Shown one piece after another: positions 15,996 through 23,009 of a stretch of DNA of 64,000 nucleotides; within the stretch, counting starts at the first letter, position 1; every line of letters begins with the position of its first letter. A program made the translations under genes and the position numbers. Below the pieces are notes generated by a model. It made no database searches, was not told the DNA's origin, and saw only the letters and a list, made by a program, of their open reading frames with translations. Source of the stretch: Acidaminococcaceae bacterium. Lineage in GTDB: Bacteria; Bacillota; Negativicutes; Acidaminococcales; Acidaminococcaceae. Where the stretch lies: contig JAFZIG010000109.1 of NCBI GenBank assembly GCA_017554485.1, forward strand, positions 44,312 through 108,311, written 5' to 3'.

Positions 15996-16235
15996 CTACA
16001 CCGCCTTTGCTGATGGCGAATCTGATGCTTTCCACCAGCTTCGGTTATCAGCAACTATCGCCAATTCTCGTTCTGCCTCTTCCCGAGTGCCCCACCATTT
16101 CGAACTTGGCCAAGCGTGCCACCCGATAGACAGGTCTTTGTTTTCCCTGGGTTTACGGTAAAAAATCTTGAACATTGTTTCTCCCAGTCCTGGCCTTACT
16201 TCGTAAAGCCAACCGCGACTATCTTCGTATCTCAT
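15996..16235 (-). CDS. Small Trp-rich phage protein, unknown
   Basis: 79 residues with seven Trp. Phrases such as GWHAWPSSKWWGTREEAE suggest a compact single domain. Start ATG 16235 follows AAGGCGGTGTAGGT. No family recognised; it is the second gene of the leftward operon after the Cro-like gene. Confidence 0.5.
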   Translation of the reverse strand: MRYEDSRGWLYEVRPGLGETMFKIFYRKPRENKDLSIGWHAWPSSKWWGTREEAERELAIVADNRSWWKASDSPSAKAV

Positions 16236-16254
16236 ACCTACACCGCCTTCTGAC

Positions 16255-16494
16255 TTACTGTGCTTCCTTTACTTGCGTTTGCGTAAGTTTTGTGGCAAAA
16301 AAAACCTGCATAGATTCATCATCGGACAGTGACAGGAACTCTTTGAGTCTCTGAATTTCATCTCTTGTAAAGTCACTTGTCCCATTCATTTTTCTATGCA
16401 GTGTTGCCTCGCTAATCCGCAAAAATGCTGCTGTTTCGTATAAAGTTTTCCCTGCTCTTGCGACATAATACTTAAACAAGTTTTTATCAAACAT
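16255..16494 (-). CDS. Cro-like HTH regulator of the prophage switch
   Basis: 79 residues from ATG 16494 with GGAGG eight bases upstream; a GTG at 16503 is too close to the site. An HTH (LYETAAFLRISEATLHRKMNG) fills residues about 15-55. It is divergent from the repressor gene at 16,680 and has a near-consensus promoter (16,549-16,577). A copy of the operator sequence is embedded in its own 3' coding region (16,271-16,290). Confidence 0.78.
   Translation of the reverse strand: MFDKNLFKYYVARAGKTLYETAAFLRISEATLHRKMNGTSDFTRDEIQRLKEFLSLSDDESMQVFFATKLTQTQVKEAQ
16271..16290. promoter_or_regulatory. Operator-like site inside the Cro-like gene
   Basis: ACTTGCGTTTGCGTAAGTTT here matches, with two differences over 20 bases, the operator between the divergent promoters at 16530-16549. 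It encodes part of the Cro-like C-terminus, so it may let the repressor act within the leftward operon. Confidence 0.5.
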
Positions 16495-16528
16495 CTTGGT
16501 CACCTCCTCCCTAATAGTTATGATAAAT

Positions 16529-16548
16529 AACTTGCGTTTACGTAAGTT
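16529..16548. promoter_or_regulatory. Operator between the divergent repressor and Cro-like genes
   Basis: AACTTGCGTTTACGTAAGTT is a near-palindrome placed just downstream of the -10 of the leftward promoter, where bound repressor would block initiation. Half-sites CTTGCA/TGCAAG recur at 16,582-16,590 and 16,616-16,627+. Confidence 0.7.
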
Positions 16549-16577
16549 ATGATAGCACCTTTTCTTTTTTCTGTCAA
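16549..16577 (-). promoter_or_regulatory. Leftward lytic promoter
   Basis: On the minus strand TTGACA (16577-16572) and TATCAT (16554-16549) are separated by 17 bases, a near-consensus sigma-70 promoter reading into the Cro-like gene. Confidence 0.85.
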
Positions 16578-16615
16578 TACGTTAATGCAAGTTTTTTTGC
16601 TTATTTGAAAAATAT

Positions 16616-16645
16616 CTTGCAATAATGCAAGTGTGCGGTTATAAT
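16616..16645 (+). promoter_or_regulatory. Repressor promoter with overlapping operator
   Basis: TTGCAA (16617-16622) and TATAAT (16640-16645) are 17 bases apart. The -35 lies within the perfect inverted repeat CTTGCA-ATAA-TGCAAG (16616-16631), so the repressor probably controls its own gene. Confidence 0.8.
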
Positions 16646-16679
16646 AAAAGGGCATCAGCTATAATTCGAGGTGTTTAAA

Positions 16680-17090
16680 ATGTCAGATATTAGCATTGGT
16701 ACTCTTATACACAACAGGAGAATTGAACTTCACCTCACAATGAAACAGCTGGCTGATAAAGTCGGCGTAGCGGAAGGAACAATCTCACGTTGGGAGTCTG
16801 GTAAAATTAAAGATATGCGTCGTGATAAAATCAAAATGTTGGCAATTGCATTAGACATTTCTCTCTACGTTTTAATGGATTGGACAGATTCTTCCATCAA
16901 AGAACCAGGTTCAGTCGTTTTAACTAAATCCGAAACTGCAATCATAAAACAATACAATGACTTAAACGACAAAGGCAAAGAGTATATTAATGATCAGTTT
17001 GTTTTTGCCTTGTCCCAAGATAAATATAAAGCCCAGCCCGCTACGGAAGAACCGCCTCTTCCGGAAGAGAAATCTGCGTCATTTGCTTAG
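16680..17090 (+). CDS. CI-like prophage repressor (XRE HTH)
   Basis: 136 residues from ATG 16680 (GAGGTG six bases before); a GTG at 16671 is in frame. The HTH_3 domain spans about residues 5-65 (LTMKQLADKVGVAEGTISRWE). The C-terminus has no S24/LexA autocleavage domain and no Ser-Lys pair, so induction by RecA-stimulated self-cleavage is unlikely; an antirepressor or metalloprotease would be needed. It is divergent from the Cro-like gene and surrounded by operators. Confidence 0.85.
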   Translation: MSDISIGTLIHNRRIELHLTMKQLADKVGVAEGTISRWESGKIKDMRRDKIKMLAIALDISLYVLMDWTDSSIKEPGSVVLTKSETAIIKQYNDLNDKGKEYINDQFVFALSQDKYKAQPATEEPPLPEEKSASFA

Positions 17091-17171
17091 ATCGTTTCCG
17101 GCATCCGAAGTGGGATAAATAAATCCCCTGCAAATGCCCATCACTACTATAGCTGGATCCGTTCGCTTAAA

Positions 17172-17197
17172 ACAAAAAAGCCGCTCTCCAGAGCGGC
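17172..17197 (-). terminator. Terminator in minus orientation upstream of rhuM
   Basis: GCCGCTCTCCAGAGCGGC (17180-17197) forms a strong hairpin. The six A residues before it on the plus strand give a T-run only for minus-strand transcripts, so it would stop leftward readthrough toward the repressor. Confidence 0.65.
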
Positions 17198-17209
17198 AGA
17201 AAGGTACTT

Positions 17210-18217
17210 ATGGATAATATAATTCTATATAACACAGAAGATGGCAAAGCCAGTGTAAAGCTTTATGCTGAAAATAATACCGTCTGGCTAACCCAGGCAC
17301 AGATGGCATTATTATTCGATTGTTCCACTGACAATATTTCACTGCATTTAAAAAATATTTACAAGGACGAAGAATTAAACAGAGAGGCAACTACCGAGAA
17401 ATCCTCGGTAGTTCAAAAAGAAGGAACCCGCCAGGTTACACGCCAGATTACTTTTTACAATTTGGATGTTATCCTGGCCGTCGGCTTCCGTGTCCGGTCT
17501 CCTCGTGGCACTCAGTTCCGTAAATGGGCCAATTCAACTTTAAAGGAATTCTTGCTGAAAGGCTTTCTGCTGGACAGCGACCGTCTGAAGAACCCTGATG
17601 GCCGTCCTGATTATTTTGACGAATTACTGGAACAGATCCGCGACATCCGCGCCAGTGAAAAGCGGTTCTATCAGAAGCTGCGCGATTTGTTCAAACTGTC
17701 TTCGGATTATGCCACCACGGAAGAGGCCACACACCTTTTCTTTGCGGAAACGCAGAACAAACTGATTTATGCTGTGACCGGAAAGACCGCTGCCGAGCTT
17801 ATCATCGCCCGGGCAGATGCTTCAAAGCCTAACATGGCGCTTACTGCCTGGCAAGGCGCCCGCGTCCGCAAATCAGATGTTTATATTGCAAAGAATTATT
17901 TGACGAATGACGAGATTGATTCCCTGAACCGACTGGTAACCATTTTCCTCGAAAGCGCCGAACTGCGTGTGAAACTTCGCAAGACGCTGACACTGGATTA
18001 CTGGCGCAACACTGCCGACAAAATTCTGCTGGACCACGACGTTCCCCTGCTCCGGTCACGCGGCCAGTATTCCAATGCGGCCATGAAGGAAATTGTTTCC
18101 AAAGAGTATGAAGCTTTTGAACAGCGGCGCAAGAAATACGAAGCTGCCCTTGCGGATGAGCAGGATCTGCAGGAGCTGGAGGCCGATGTGAAATCGTTAC
18201 AGGGGAAGAAAGACTGA
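17210..18217 (+). CDS. rhuM: RhuM family protein
   Basis: 335 residues, the usual RhuM length. The N-terminal segment VWLTQAQMALLFDCSTDNISLHLKNI is a HTH-like KilA-N/Bro-type region, and YNLDVILAVGFRVRSPRGTQFRKW is the family signature. First described in a Salmonella pathogenicity island; biochemical role unknown, common on mobile elements. AAAGG lies five bases before the ATG. It is accessory cargo between the repressor and integrase. Confidence 0.88.
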   Translation: MDNIILYNTEDGKASVKLYAENNTVWLTQAQMALLFDCSTDNISLHLKNIYKDEELNREATTEKSSVVQKEGTRQVTRQITFYNLDVILAVGFRVRSPRGTQFRKWANSTLKEFLLKGFLLDSDRLKNPDGRPDYFDELLEQIRDIRASEKRFYQKLRDLFKLSSDYATTEEATHLFFAETQNKLIYAVTGKTAAELIIARADASKPNMALTAWQGARVRKSDVYIAKNYLTNDEIDSLNRLVTIFLESAELRVKLRKTLTLDYWRNTADKILLDHDVPLLRSRGQYSNAAMKEIVSKEYEAFEQRRKKYEAALADEQDLQELEADVKSLQGKKD

Positions 18218-18218
18218 C

Positions 18219-18238
18219 ATTCCCAAACGTTTGGGAAT
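18219..18238. repeat. Perfect 20-base palindrome
   Basis: ATTCCCAAACGTTTGGGAAT reads identically on both strands. It occupies most of the 40-base gap between rhuM and the DUF805 gene, two bases after the rhuM stop, and could be an operator or recombination mark. Confidence 0.7.
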
Positions 18239-18257
18239 TTGAACAGGAGATACCATC

Positions 18258-18761
18258 ATGGAATTCATTAAATCATTCATCGCCGGGGCCATTGAGCTGG
18301 GCATGTTCCTTACCTTCGGGCTGCCTGTCATCATCCTCGCCATCGCGGTATTCCTCTTCGGCTTCCAGGAAGGAAACATCTTTTCTTTCAGCGGCCGGGC
18401 CAGCCGGAAATCCTTTATTATCAAAACCCTCCTGCTCATGTTCGGCGGCACCATCCTGCTCTGCCTGCTCATATTCCTCGCCGTGAAGTTCCGCACCTGG
18501 ATCTTTACGATATCCGCCATCGCACTCTTCCTGGGCATGTTCCTCGCCTATTACGCCAACATCGCAAGGCGCCTCCATGACCTGGACCATTCCGCCTGGT
18601 GGGCGCTCCTGTTCCTGTTCCTCTCTATGACGTTAAGTCATGACAAGTCCCCGCTTACCTTTGTACCCCTTGTACTTATCATTCTCCTCGCTGCCATCCC
18701 CGGAACCAAAGGGCCTAACAAGTATGGTCCTGACCCGCTGGATCGCAGCCGGCAGGAGTGA
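18258..18761 (+). CDS. DUF805 family membrane protein
   Basis: 167 residues with four or five hydrophobic segments. FSGRASRKSFI, then ARRLHDLDHSAWW, and GPNKYGPDP near the C-terminus are the signatures of DUF805 inner-membrane proteins. Function unknown. It shares direction with rhuM and is separated from it only by a palindrome. Confidence 0.85.
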   Translation: MEFIKSFIAGAIELGMFLTFGLPVIILAIAVFLFGFQEGNIFSFSGRASRKSFIIKTLLLMFGGTILLCLLIFLAVKFRTWIFTISAIALFLGMFLAYYANIARRLHDLDHSAWWALLFLFLSMTLSHDKSPLTFVPLVLIILLAAIPGTKGPNKYGPDPLDRSRQE

Positions 18762-18768
18762 AGTTAAT

Positions 18769-18793
18769 TAAAAAGCCTCCCGGGCGGGAGGCT
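18769..18793 (-). terminator. Terminator of the AT-rich cargo operon
   Basis: AGCCTCCCGGGCGGGAGGCT (18774-18793) forms a GC-rich hairpin followed by T residues on the minus strand, just after the stop of the last cargo gene. Confidence 0.85.
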
Positions 18794-18810
18794 GGGGAAA
18801 TCAAAAATTC

Positions 18811-19296
18811 CTAATTTAAAGCTACTCTTATGCTTTCATTAAATATTGTTTTATCAACTCTTTTTTTCCTAATCGAATCATTCAACACTTTTTGAATATC
18901 TTTTTTATAATACGTTTTATATTTATTATTCACATATGCTTTCAAAAATTTCTTGGCGACAGTTCCTAACTCCTTATAATTTAAATCATAAATATCTTTA
19001 TGCTTAGATTTCAACTCTTCAATCTTTGTATTTCCAGGCGTGTCATGGGTTTTCAGTTCGTTTATATCCTCAAAATAAAGAATACTAATAGTTTCTAATT
19101 TTGATTGCTCGTTGGACATCATTGCTAAAACCACATCGTCTAAGTCTTCAACGCACCAAATTGAAAGAGTGTTTTCACTTGTTCTTAAATCTGCTGTTAA
19201 TGTGTCTGCTGGAAAACTATCAATGTTATCTGGATTTCCACATAACTCTTTTGCTTTTTCCCATTTAGCTCTTGCTATTTTACGAGAAAAAAACAT
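18811..19296 (-). CDS. Accessory protein of unknown function (cargo gene 3)
   Basis: 161 residues, Lys/Asp-rich, with codon use far more AT-rich than the neighbouring phage genes. No signal peptide or membrane segment. A middle region (LSIWCVEDLDDVVLAMMSN) looks globular alpha/beta; the C-terminal third is basic helices. Its start overlaps the ribosome-site region just after the stop of cargo gene 2 (2 bases apart), so the genes are cotranscribed. No family recognised. Confidence 0.6.
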   Translation of the reverse strand: MFFSRKIARAKWEKAKELCGNPDNIDSFPADTLTADLRTSENTLSIWCVEDLDDVVLAMMSNEQSKLETISILYFEDINELKTHDTPGNTKIEELKSKHKDIYDLNYKELGTVAKKFLKAYVNNKYKTYYKKDIQKVLNDSIRKKRVDKTIFNESIRVALN

Positions 19297-19298
19297 GC

Positions 19299-19910
19299 TT
19301 ACAACTCCTCTAGATATTCAACTACAACGTTTAAATAGTCTTGTAGCCAAGGCTTCTTCAATTGTCTGTCCTTTAATAAACGAACCGCTTCCTTATCTTG
19401 CCAATTCTCAAATGCTTTTATAGAATATTCTATTACTTCATCATCAGCATCTGATAATCCAGTCAAGGCAATCATCTGCCCCACAGGATAAATTCTTTTA
19501 TACTCTATATGTGACAGTGCATGTAAAATTCCAATTTTCAATTTTGATGATTCCATTGCATCTAAATATAAATCACTGAACCATCTTGTTATAATGCTTT
19601 CATCATTAATATTCTTTACAGTATCAGCAATATAATCTTCTATGCTTGATTTCTCACCATTAATGGCATAATCGTTTAATAACACACTGTAAATCTTATC
19701 ACGCCATTTATGGTAAACTTCTTTTTCGTCTAAATGATGTCTGTCTAACAATTTAATATCTAAACTGCTATTTTTGGAAAAATAAGTTAGGAAATAGTTA
19801 TTAAACCCGTTATTATCTCTATTGTTAAGCTCGCTATATAAAAAGTTTTTAAAATTGGCGTCTTCTTTGTAAGACTCAATAACAGCATTATAATCATACT
19901 TATTTTCCAT
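19299..19910 (-). CDS. Accessory helical protein, HEAT-like (cargo gene 2)
   Basis: 203 residues, almost wholly helical. The C-terminal half (about 125-200) alternates helix pairs of the type KLKIGILHALSHI and DEVIEYSIKAFENW, with EAVRLLKDR, resembling HEAT repeats, which are usually protein-binding. AAGGTG precedes the ATG. AT-rich like its partners. No known family; role inferred only from context. Confidence 0.6.
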   Translation of the reverse strand: MENKYDYNAVIESYKEDANFKNFLYSELNNRDNNGFNNYFLTYFSKNSSLDIKLLDRHHLDEKEVYHKWRDKIYSVLLNDYAINGEKSSIEDYIADTVKNINDESIITRWFSDLYLDAMESSKLKIGILHALSHIEYKRIYPVGQMIALTGLSDADDEVIEYSIKAFENWQDKEAVRLLKDRQLKKPWLQDYLNVVVEYLEEL

Positions 19911-19922
19911 ATTATCACCTTA

Positions 19923-20669
19923 TTATTTAAACAATTCGGCGCTTAATTCGTTTGGCAAATTTGCATATTTTTTCAAAAAGCTAATTGCCATGTTGTTTTC
20001 TATGATGGAATTACTATCTTTATCTATTACCGTATTACAATCGCAATGGAACGAAATACAATCAGTATGCTTCATCCAACGAAAGTTTCTTATCCCTCGA
20101 CTTACAGTTGTAATCAAATTAACAGGCCTGTCAAAATCACTTACTTTTTCTACGATAGCATATTGTATATTCCATTCTTTCATAGATTTTTCTTTGTACA
20201 AGGTGAGTTGAGTCGCAGCAACTTTATTTAAAATGTCATTTCCCCTACTTTCTGGGAAATCATAATATACCCCTTCAAAATTAAATGCGATCCTTATGTA
20301 AGTTATTTGATAAATCTGCTCAATAATTTTAAGATACGTAACAGCTTTATTGATAAAATCATCTTTTTCAATTTTTGATTCAGCACTTAAGCCGCTCCAA
20401 TTAATGTCAATTCTTTCTCCATTAAAAGTAATTCCCCATTCTCTATTAGGAGAAAAAATAATTGGTCTCATTATCTTTTTTGCTTTGGGAGCAGTAGACA
20501 TTGTCGGATTAATTTCAAATCCGACTTCTTCAGCAATGCTTACTATCATATTATGTTGAACAAAAGCATTAGCTAATTTTGTATATTTTATGTTTTGCTC
20601 TCCTTCACCAACATAAATATTCGCATAGTTGCCAAACACGCTAAAGCTTCGTAACAAATCCTGTAGCAT
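19923..20669 (-). CDS. Accessory protein of unknown function (cargo gene 1)
   Basis: 248 residues, first gene of the AT-rich three-gene operon. GGAGG lies eight bases before ATG 20669, and a strong promoter with a putative operator lies 75 bases upstream. The central part (REWGITFNGERIDINWSG and a following helix) is loosely like the TIGR04255 family of mobile-element proteins; this is a weak, by-eye resemblance. No membrane segments. Confidence 0.6.
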   Translation of the reverse strand: MLQDLLRSFSVFGNYANIYVGEGEQNIKYTKLANAFVQHNMIVSIAEEVGFEINPTMSTAPKAKKIMRPIIFSPNREWGITFNGERIDINWSGLSAESKIEKDDFINKAVTYLKIIEQIYQITYIRIAFNFEGVYYDFPESRGNDILNKVAATQLTLYKEKSMKEWNIQYAIVEKVSDFDRPVNLITTVSRGIRNFRWMKHTDCISFHCDCNTVIDKDSNSIIENNMAISFLKKYANLPNELSAELFK

Positions 20670-20721
20670 AATATCTTCCTCCGCTTAAAACTCTTTTCCG
20701 ATTTCAAAAGATAATGCTCTA

Positions 20722-20772
20722 AACAAAACTTGTTTTGTATTTTATTATAACAGTTTCCAAAAGGTTTTTCAA
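20722..20772 (-). promoter_or_regulatory. Promoter and operator-like repeat of the cargo operon
   Basis: On the minus strand TTGAAA (20772-20767) and TATAAT (20749-20744) are 17 bases apart. Just downstream, ACAAAA-CTTG-TTTTGT (about 20723-20738) is an inverted repeat in operator position. Confidence 0.75.
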
Positions 20773-20964
20773 TGAACGAAATCGTTATTTAAACATAATT
20801 CTCCCGCAAGAATCCTCAACAAGAGTCAATTAAGCATTAAGTAAAATGACCGCCCGATGCAGCAACACCGGACGGCCGTGCAAACAACCACCATGACACA
20901 ATAGGGAGTAGTCTGCCTTTATATTATAACACGGCAGGCTTCCGAATCAAAGGAGGTTTTTATC

Positions 20965-22173
20965 ATGGCAGTTATTGAAAAAAAGAACCGGGCCAAAAAG
21001 TATTCTTACATGTTCCGGGACCACAACAAGAAACCGGTCTACGGTCCGTATTTCGCTACACGGGAAGAGGCAAAACAGGCTGAGGCTTTGGCCAAGGCCG
21101 CAGTCCTGACGGGTACCTATGTCCCGCCTACCAACCTGACAGTCTTGGAAGCAATCGACCGGTACCTGGAGACGAAGACCGAACTGTCCGAGTCCAGCAA
21201 GACCGGGAACCAGACGTACCGGCGCCGGATCGCCAAGCACTACCTGGGTAACATGAAACTGAAGGACTCTACCCCGCTGCACGTGGCAGACTTCCGGGCA
21301 TGGGTAATGAAGCAGGATCTGGCGCAGTCCACCAAACGGTCAACGCTTTCCTTCCTGCGCACCGTCATGAAATGGGCCACGGCGTACGATCTCGTCGGCC
21401 GGGATCCTTCCCGCCAGCTGGAGCTTCCGGAACCGCCGGCACCCAAAGGGATGCACGTACCTATCGAAATTGTCATCCAGATCCTGCGGATGCTGCGCAA
21501 GTATGAATACGCGAACCTGTACATGCCGTTCCTGCTGGGCGGCTTCTGCGGCCTGCGGATGAGTGAGGCGCTTGCCCTGCCCCGCAGCGTCGTCGGAATG
21601 GAATACCTGATCATCAACCGGAACATCCAGCGGGTCAAAGGCGGCGGCGTGAAGTTCGGCCCGACAAAAACAGGGACGTCTGTCCGTACAATCCCGCTTT
21701 TGCCCCTTGTACAGGTTGAAATACAGAATTATAATAAATATATCGAGACCTGCAAAAAGAACGCTATACGGCAACGTATGGCTCTAATACAGGCATGTCC
21801 TAACTTCGATCCTGAAGGCAGCACACCGGCATGGAACAATGATATGGATCTCCTGATCGTCCACCCGACTGACGGTACGCCTTACGTCCGGGACATGGTG
21901 GAACGTGCCTGGGCGAAATTCAAGCGGCAGAACCCGGAGTGGCTTATGCTGATTGGGCATTATCCGCTGCTGCAGACCATGCGCCACCACGACTTCAGGC
22001 ACTCATGCGGATCCAACATGCGGGACCGCGGCGTGGACATCGCGGACATCAGCGAGCTGCTTGGCCATGCGGATTCCAACTTCACCCGGAAGACGTATGC
22101 ACTCCCGCTGCCGGAAACACATTTACATGCCATACAAAAGTATGCAGCATCTTTAAAAATAGATACGATTTAG
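20965..22173 (+). CDS. int: Tyrosine-recombinase integrase
   Basis: 402 residues. Residues about 1-50 form an arm-binding AP2-like domain (YGPYFATREEAKQAE), 55-155 the SAM-like core-binding domain, and 165-390 the catalytic domain. The catalytic set is visible: Arg198 (GLRMSEAL), Lys235, His342 and Arg345 (HHDFRH), His368 (LLGHAD) and Tyr378 (TRKTY). CAAAGGAGG precedes the start. It lies next to the attachment site in tRNA-Pro DNA at the prophage end. Confidence 0.96.
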   Translation: MAVIEKKNRAKKYSYMFRDHNKKPVYGPYFATREEAKQAEALAKAAVLTGTYVPPTNLTVLEAIDRYLETKTELSESSKTGNQTYRRRIAKHYLGNMKLKDSTPLHVADFRAWVMKQDLAQSTKRSTLSFLRTVMKWATAYDLVGRDPSRQLELPEPPAPKGMHVPIEIVIQILRMLRKYEYANLYMPFLLGGFCGLRMSEALALPRSVVGMEYLIINRNIQRVKGGGVKFGPTKTGTSVRTIPLLPLVQVEIQNYNKYIETCKKNAIRQRMALIQACPNFDPEGSTPAWNNDMDLLIVHPTDGTPYVRDMVERAWAKFKRQNPEWLMLIGHYPLLQTMRHHDFRHSCGSNMRDRGVDIADISELLGHADSNFTRKTYALPLPETHLHAIQKYAASLKIDTI

Positions 22174-22187
22174 GCTGGAAAAACTGA

Positions 22188-22210
22188 CCAACATTTGTCC
22201 AACATTTCGC
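22188..22210. repeat. Direct repeats near the integrase, possible arm sites
   Basis: CCAACATTT occurs twice (about 22189-22197 and 22201-22209) between the integrase stop and the attachment site, the position expected for integrase arm-type sites. Confidence 0.45.
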
Positions 22211-22251
22211 AATTATTTTGAAGATTACAAGCTAAAACAGGCTAAAATAGA

Positions 22252-22293
22252 AAAATGCAAAAAGACCAGTTCCGGTGCCTTTTTGCAATTCTC
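22252..22293. terminator. Hairpin after the integrase gene
   Basis: ATGCAAAAAG (22254-) pairs with CTTTTTGCA before 22293 around a GACC/GGT inner stem. The symmetrical A and T runs could terminate transcription in either direction. Confidence 0.5.
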
Positions 22294-22337
22294 AACATTA
22301 CACATTAAAACACTTAAAAGTATACAATTTGAGCAAT

Positions 22338-22381
22338 TCGGGTACAAGAGGCCGTGAGTTCGAATCTCGCCGCCCCGACCA
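22338..22381 (+). other. Prophage attachment site: 3' half of tRNA-Pro(CGG)
   Basis: From the anticodon loop TTCGGGT (anticodon CGG) through 3' anticodon stem ACAAG, T-arm GTGAG-TTCGAAT-CTCGC and acceptor end GCCCCGACCA the sequence is a tRNA 3' half. The matching 5' half is absent: the bases before it do not pair with the stem. This is the host end of the tRNA left behind after integration; the intact gene should be at the other prophage end, beyond the window. Confidence 0.82.
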
Positions 22382-22394
22382 GATTAAAAAAGTC

Positions 22395-22426
22395 AGAAGC
22401 CGTATTTAAATGCGGCTTCTTTTTTA
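22395..22426 (+). terminator. Terminator after the tRNA fragment
   Basis: AGAAGCCG / CGGCTTCT with a 10-base loop is followed by six T residues. It presumably was the terminator of the host tRNA gene. Confidence 0.85.
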
Positions 22427-22532
22427 CTGTTTTTTTATATCCCTACTTGCAAACACTGATAAATACTGGTATTATAATTATAGATTCAGTGTTTATGCAC
22501 CCTTATTATTTTTTAAAAAAGGAGCGTTCATC

Positions 22533-22844
22533 ATGAACAAACAAGAACTCATTGCAGCTGTTGCCGCAGAAACCGGTATGCCCAAAAAATGTGTAGAAGC
22601 GATTCTGAAATCCATCACCGGAAACGTGGTGGCTGAAGTTGCCAAAAAAGGTAAAGTACAGTTAATCGGCTTTGGCACCTTTGCAGCCCGCGAACGCGCT
22701 GCCCGTACCGGCAAAAACCCGCAGACCGGCAAAGCCATTAAAATCGCTGCCGCTACCGTACCCGCTTTTAAAGCAGGCAAAGCTTTTAAAGAAGCAGTGA
22801 ACGTAAAACCGGCCAAAAAGGCTGCCAAGAAAAAAGCCAAATAA
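22533..22844 (+). CDS. hup: HU DNA-binding protein (host)
   Basis: 103 residues from ATG 22533, eight bases after AAAGGAG; the open frame upstream lacks a site. The core VQLIGFGTFAARERAARTG and NPQTGKAI arm are canonical, followed by a short Lys/Ala-rich tail. A nucleoid-shaping protein. It starts the host sequence after the prophage and ends in a strong terminator. Confidence 0.96.
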   Translation: MNKQELIAAVAAETGMPKKCVEAILKSITGNVVAEVAKKGKVQLIGFGTFAARERAARTGKNPQTGKAIKIAAATVPAFKAGKAFKEAVNVKPAKKAAKKKAK

Positions 22845-22867
22845 TTCAATCGCCACAAACTGAAAAG

Positions 22868-22912
22868 AGCCGCCCTAAAGCGCATTCAAAGAGCTTTAGA
22901 GGCGGTTTTTTT
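22868..22912 (+). terminator. Terminator of the HU gene
   Basis: CCGCCCTAAAGC pairs with GCTTTAGAGGCGG and is followed by seven T residues. Confidence 0.9.
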
Positions 22913-23009
22913 ATCCCTTGTATCTTTCCCCAAAAAAGATTAGGCTGTATAATGAGAACAAAGATTATTGATACAAATACGTCATTATGTTTGAAAGGCG
23001 GTCTTCCCC

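Noticed and set aside
1..22000. Diversity-generating retroelement
   Set aside because: The morphogenesis genes resemble BPP-1, which carries one, but no reverse transcriptase or template repeat is visible in this part. It could only be beyond the left edge.
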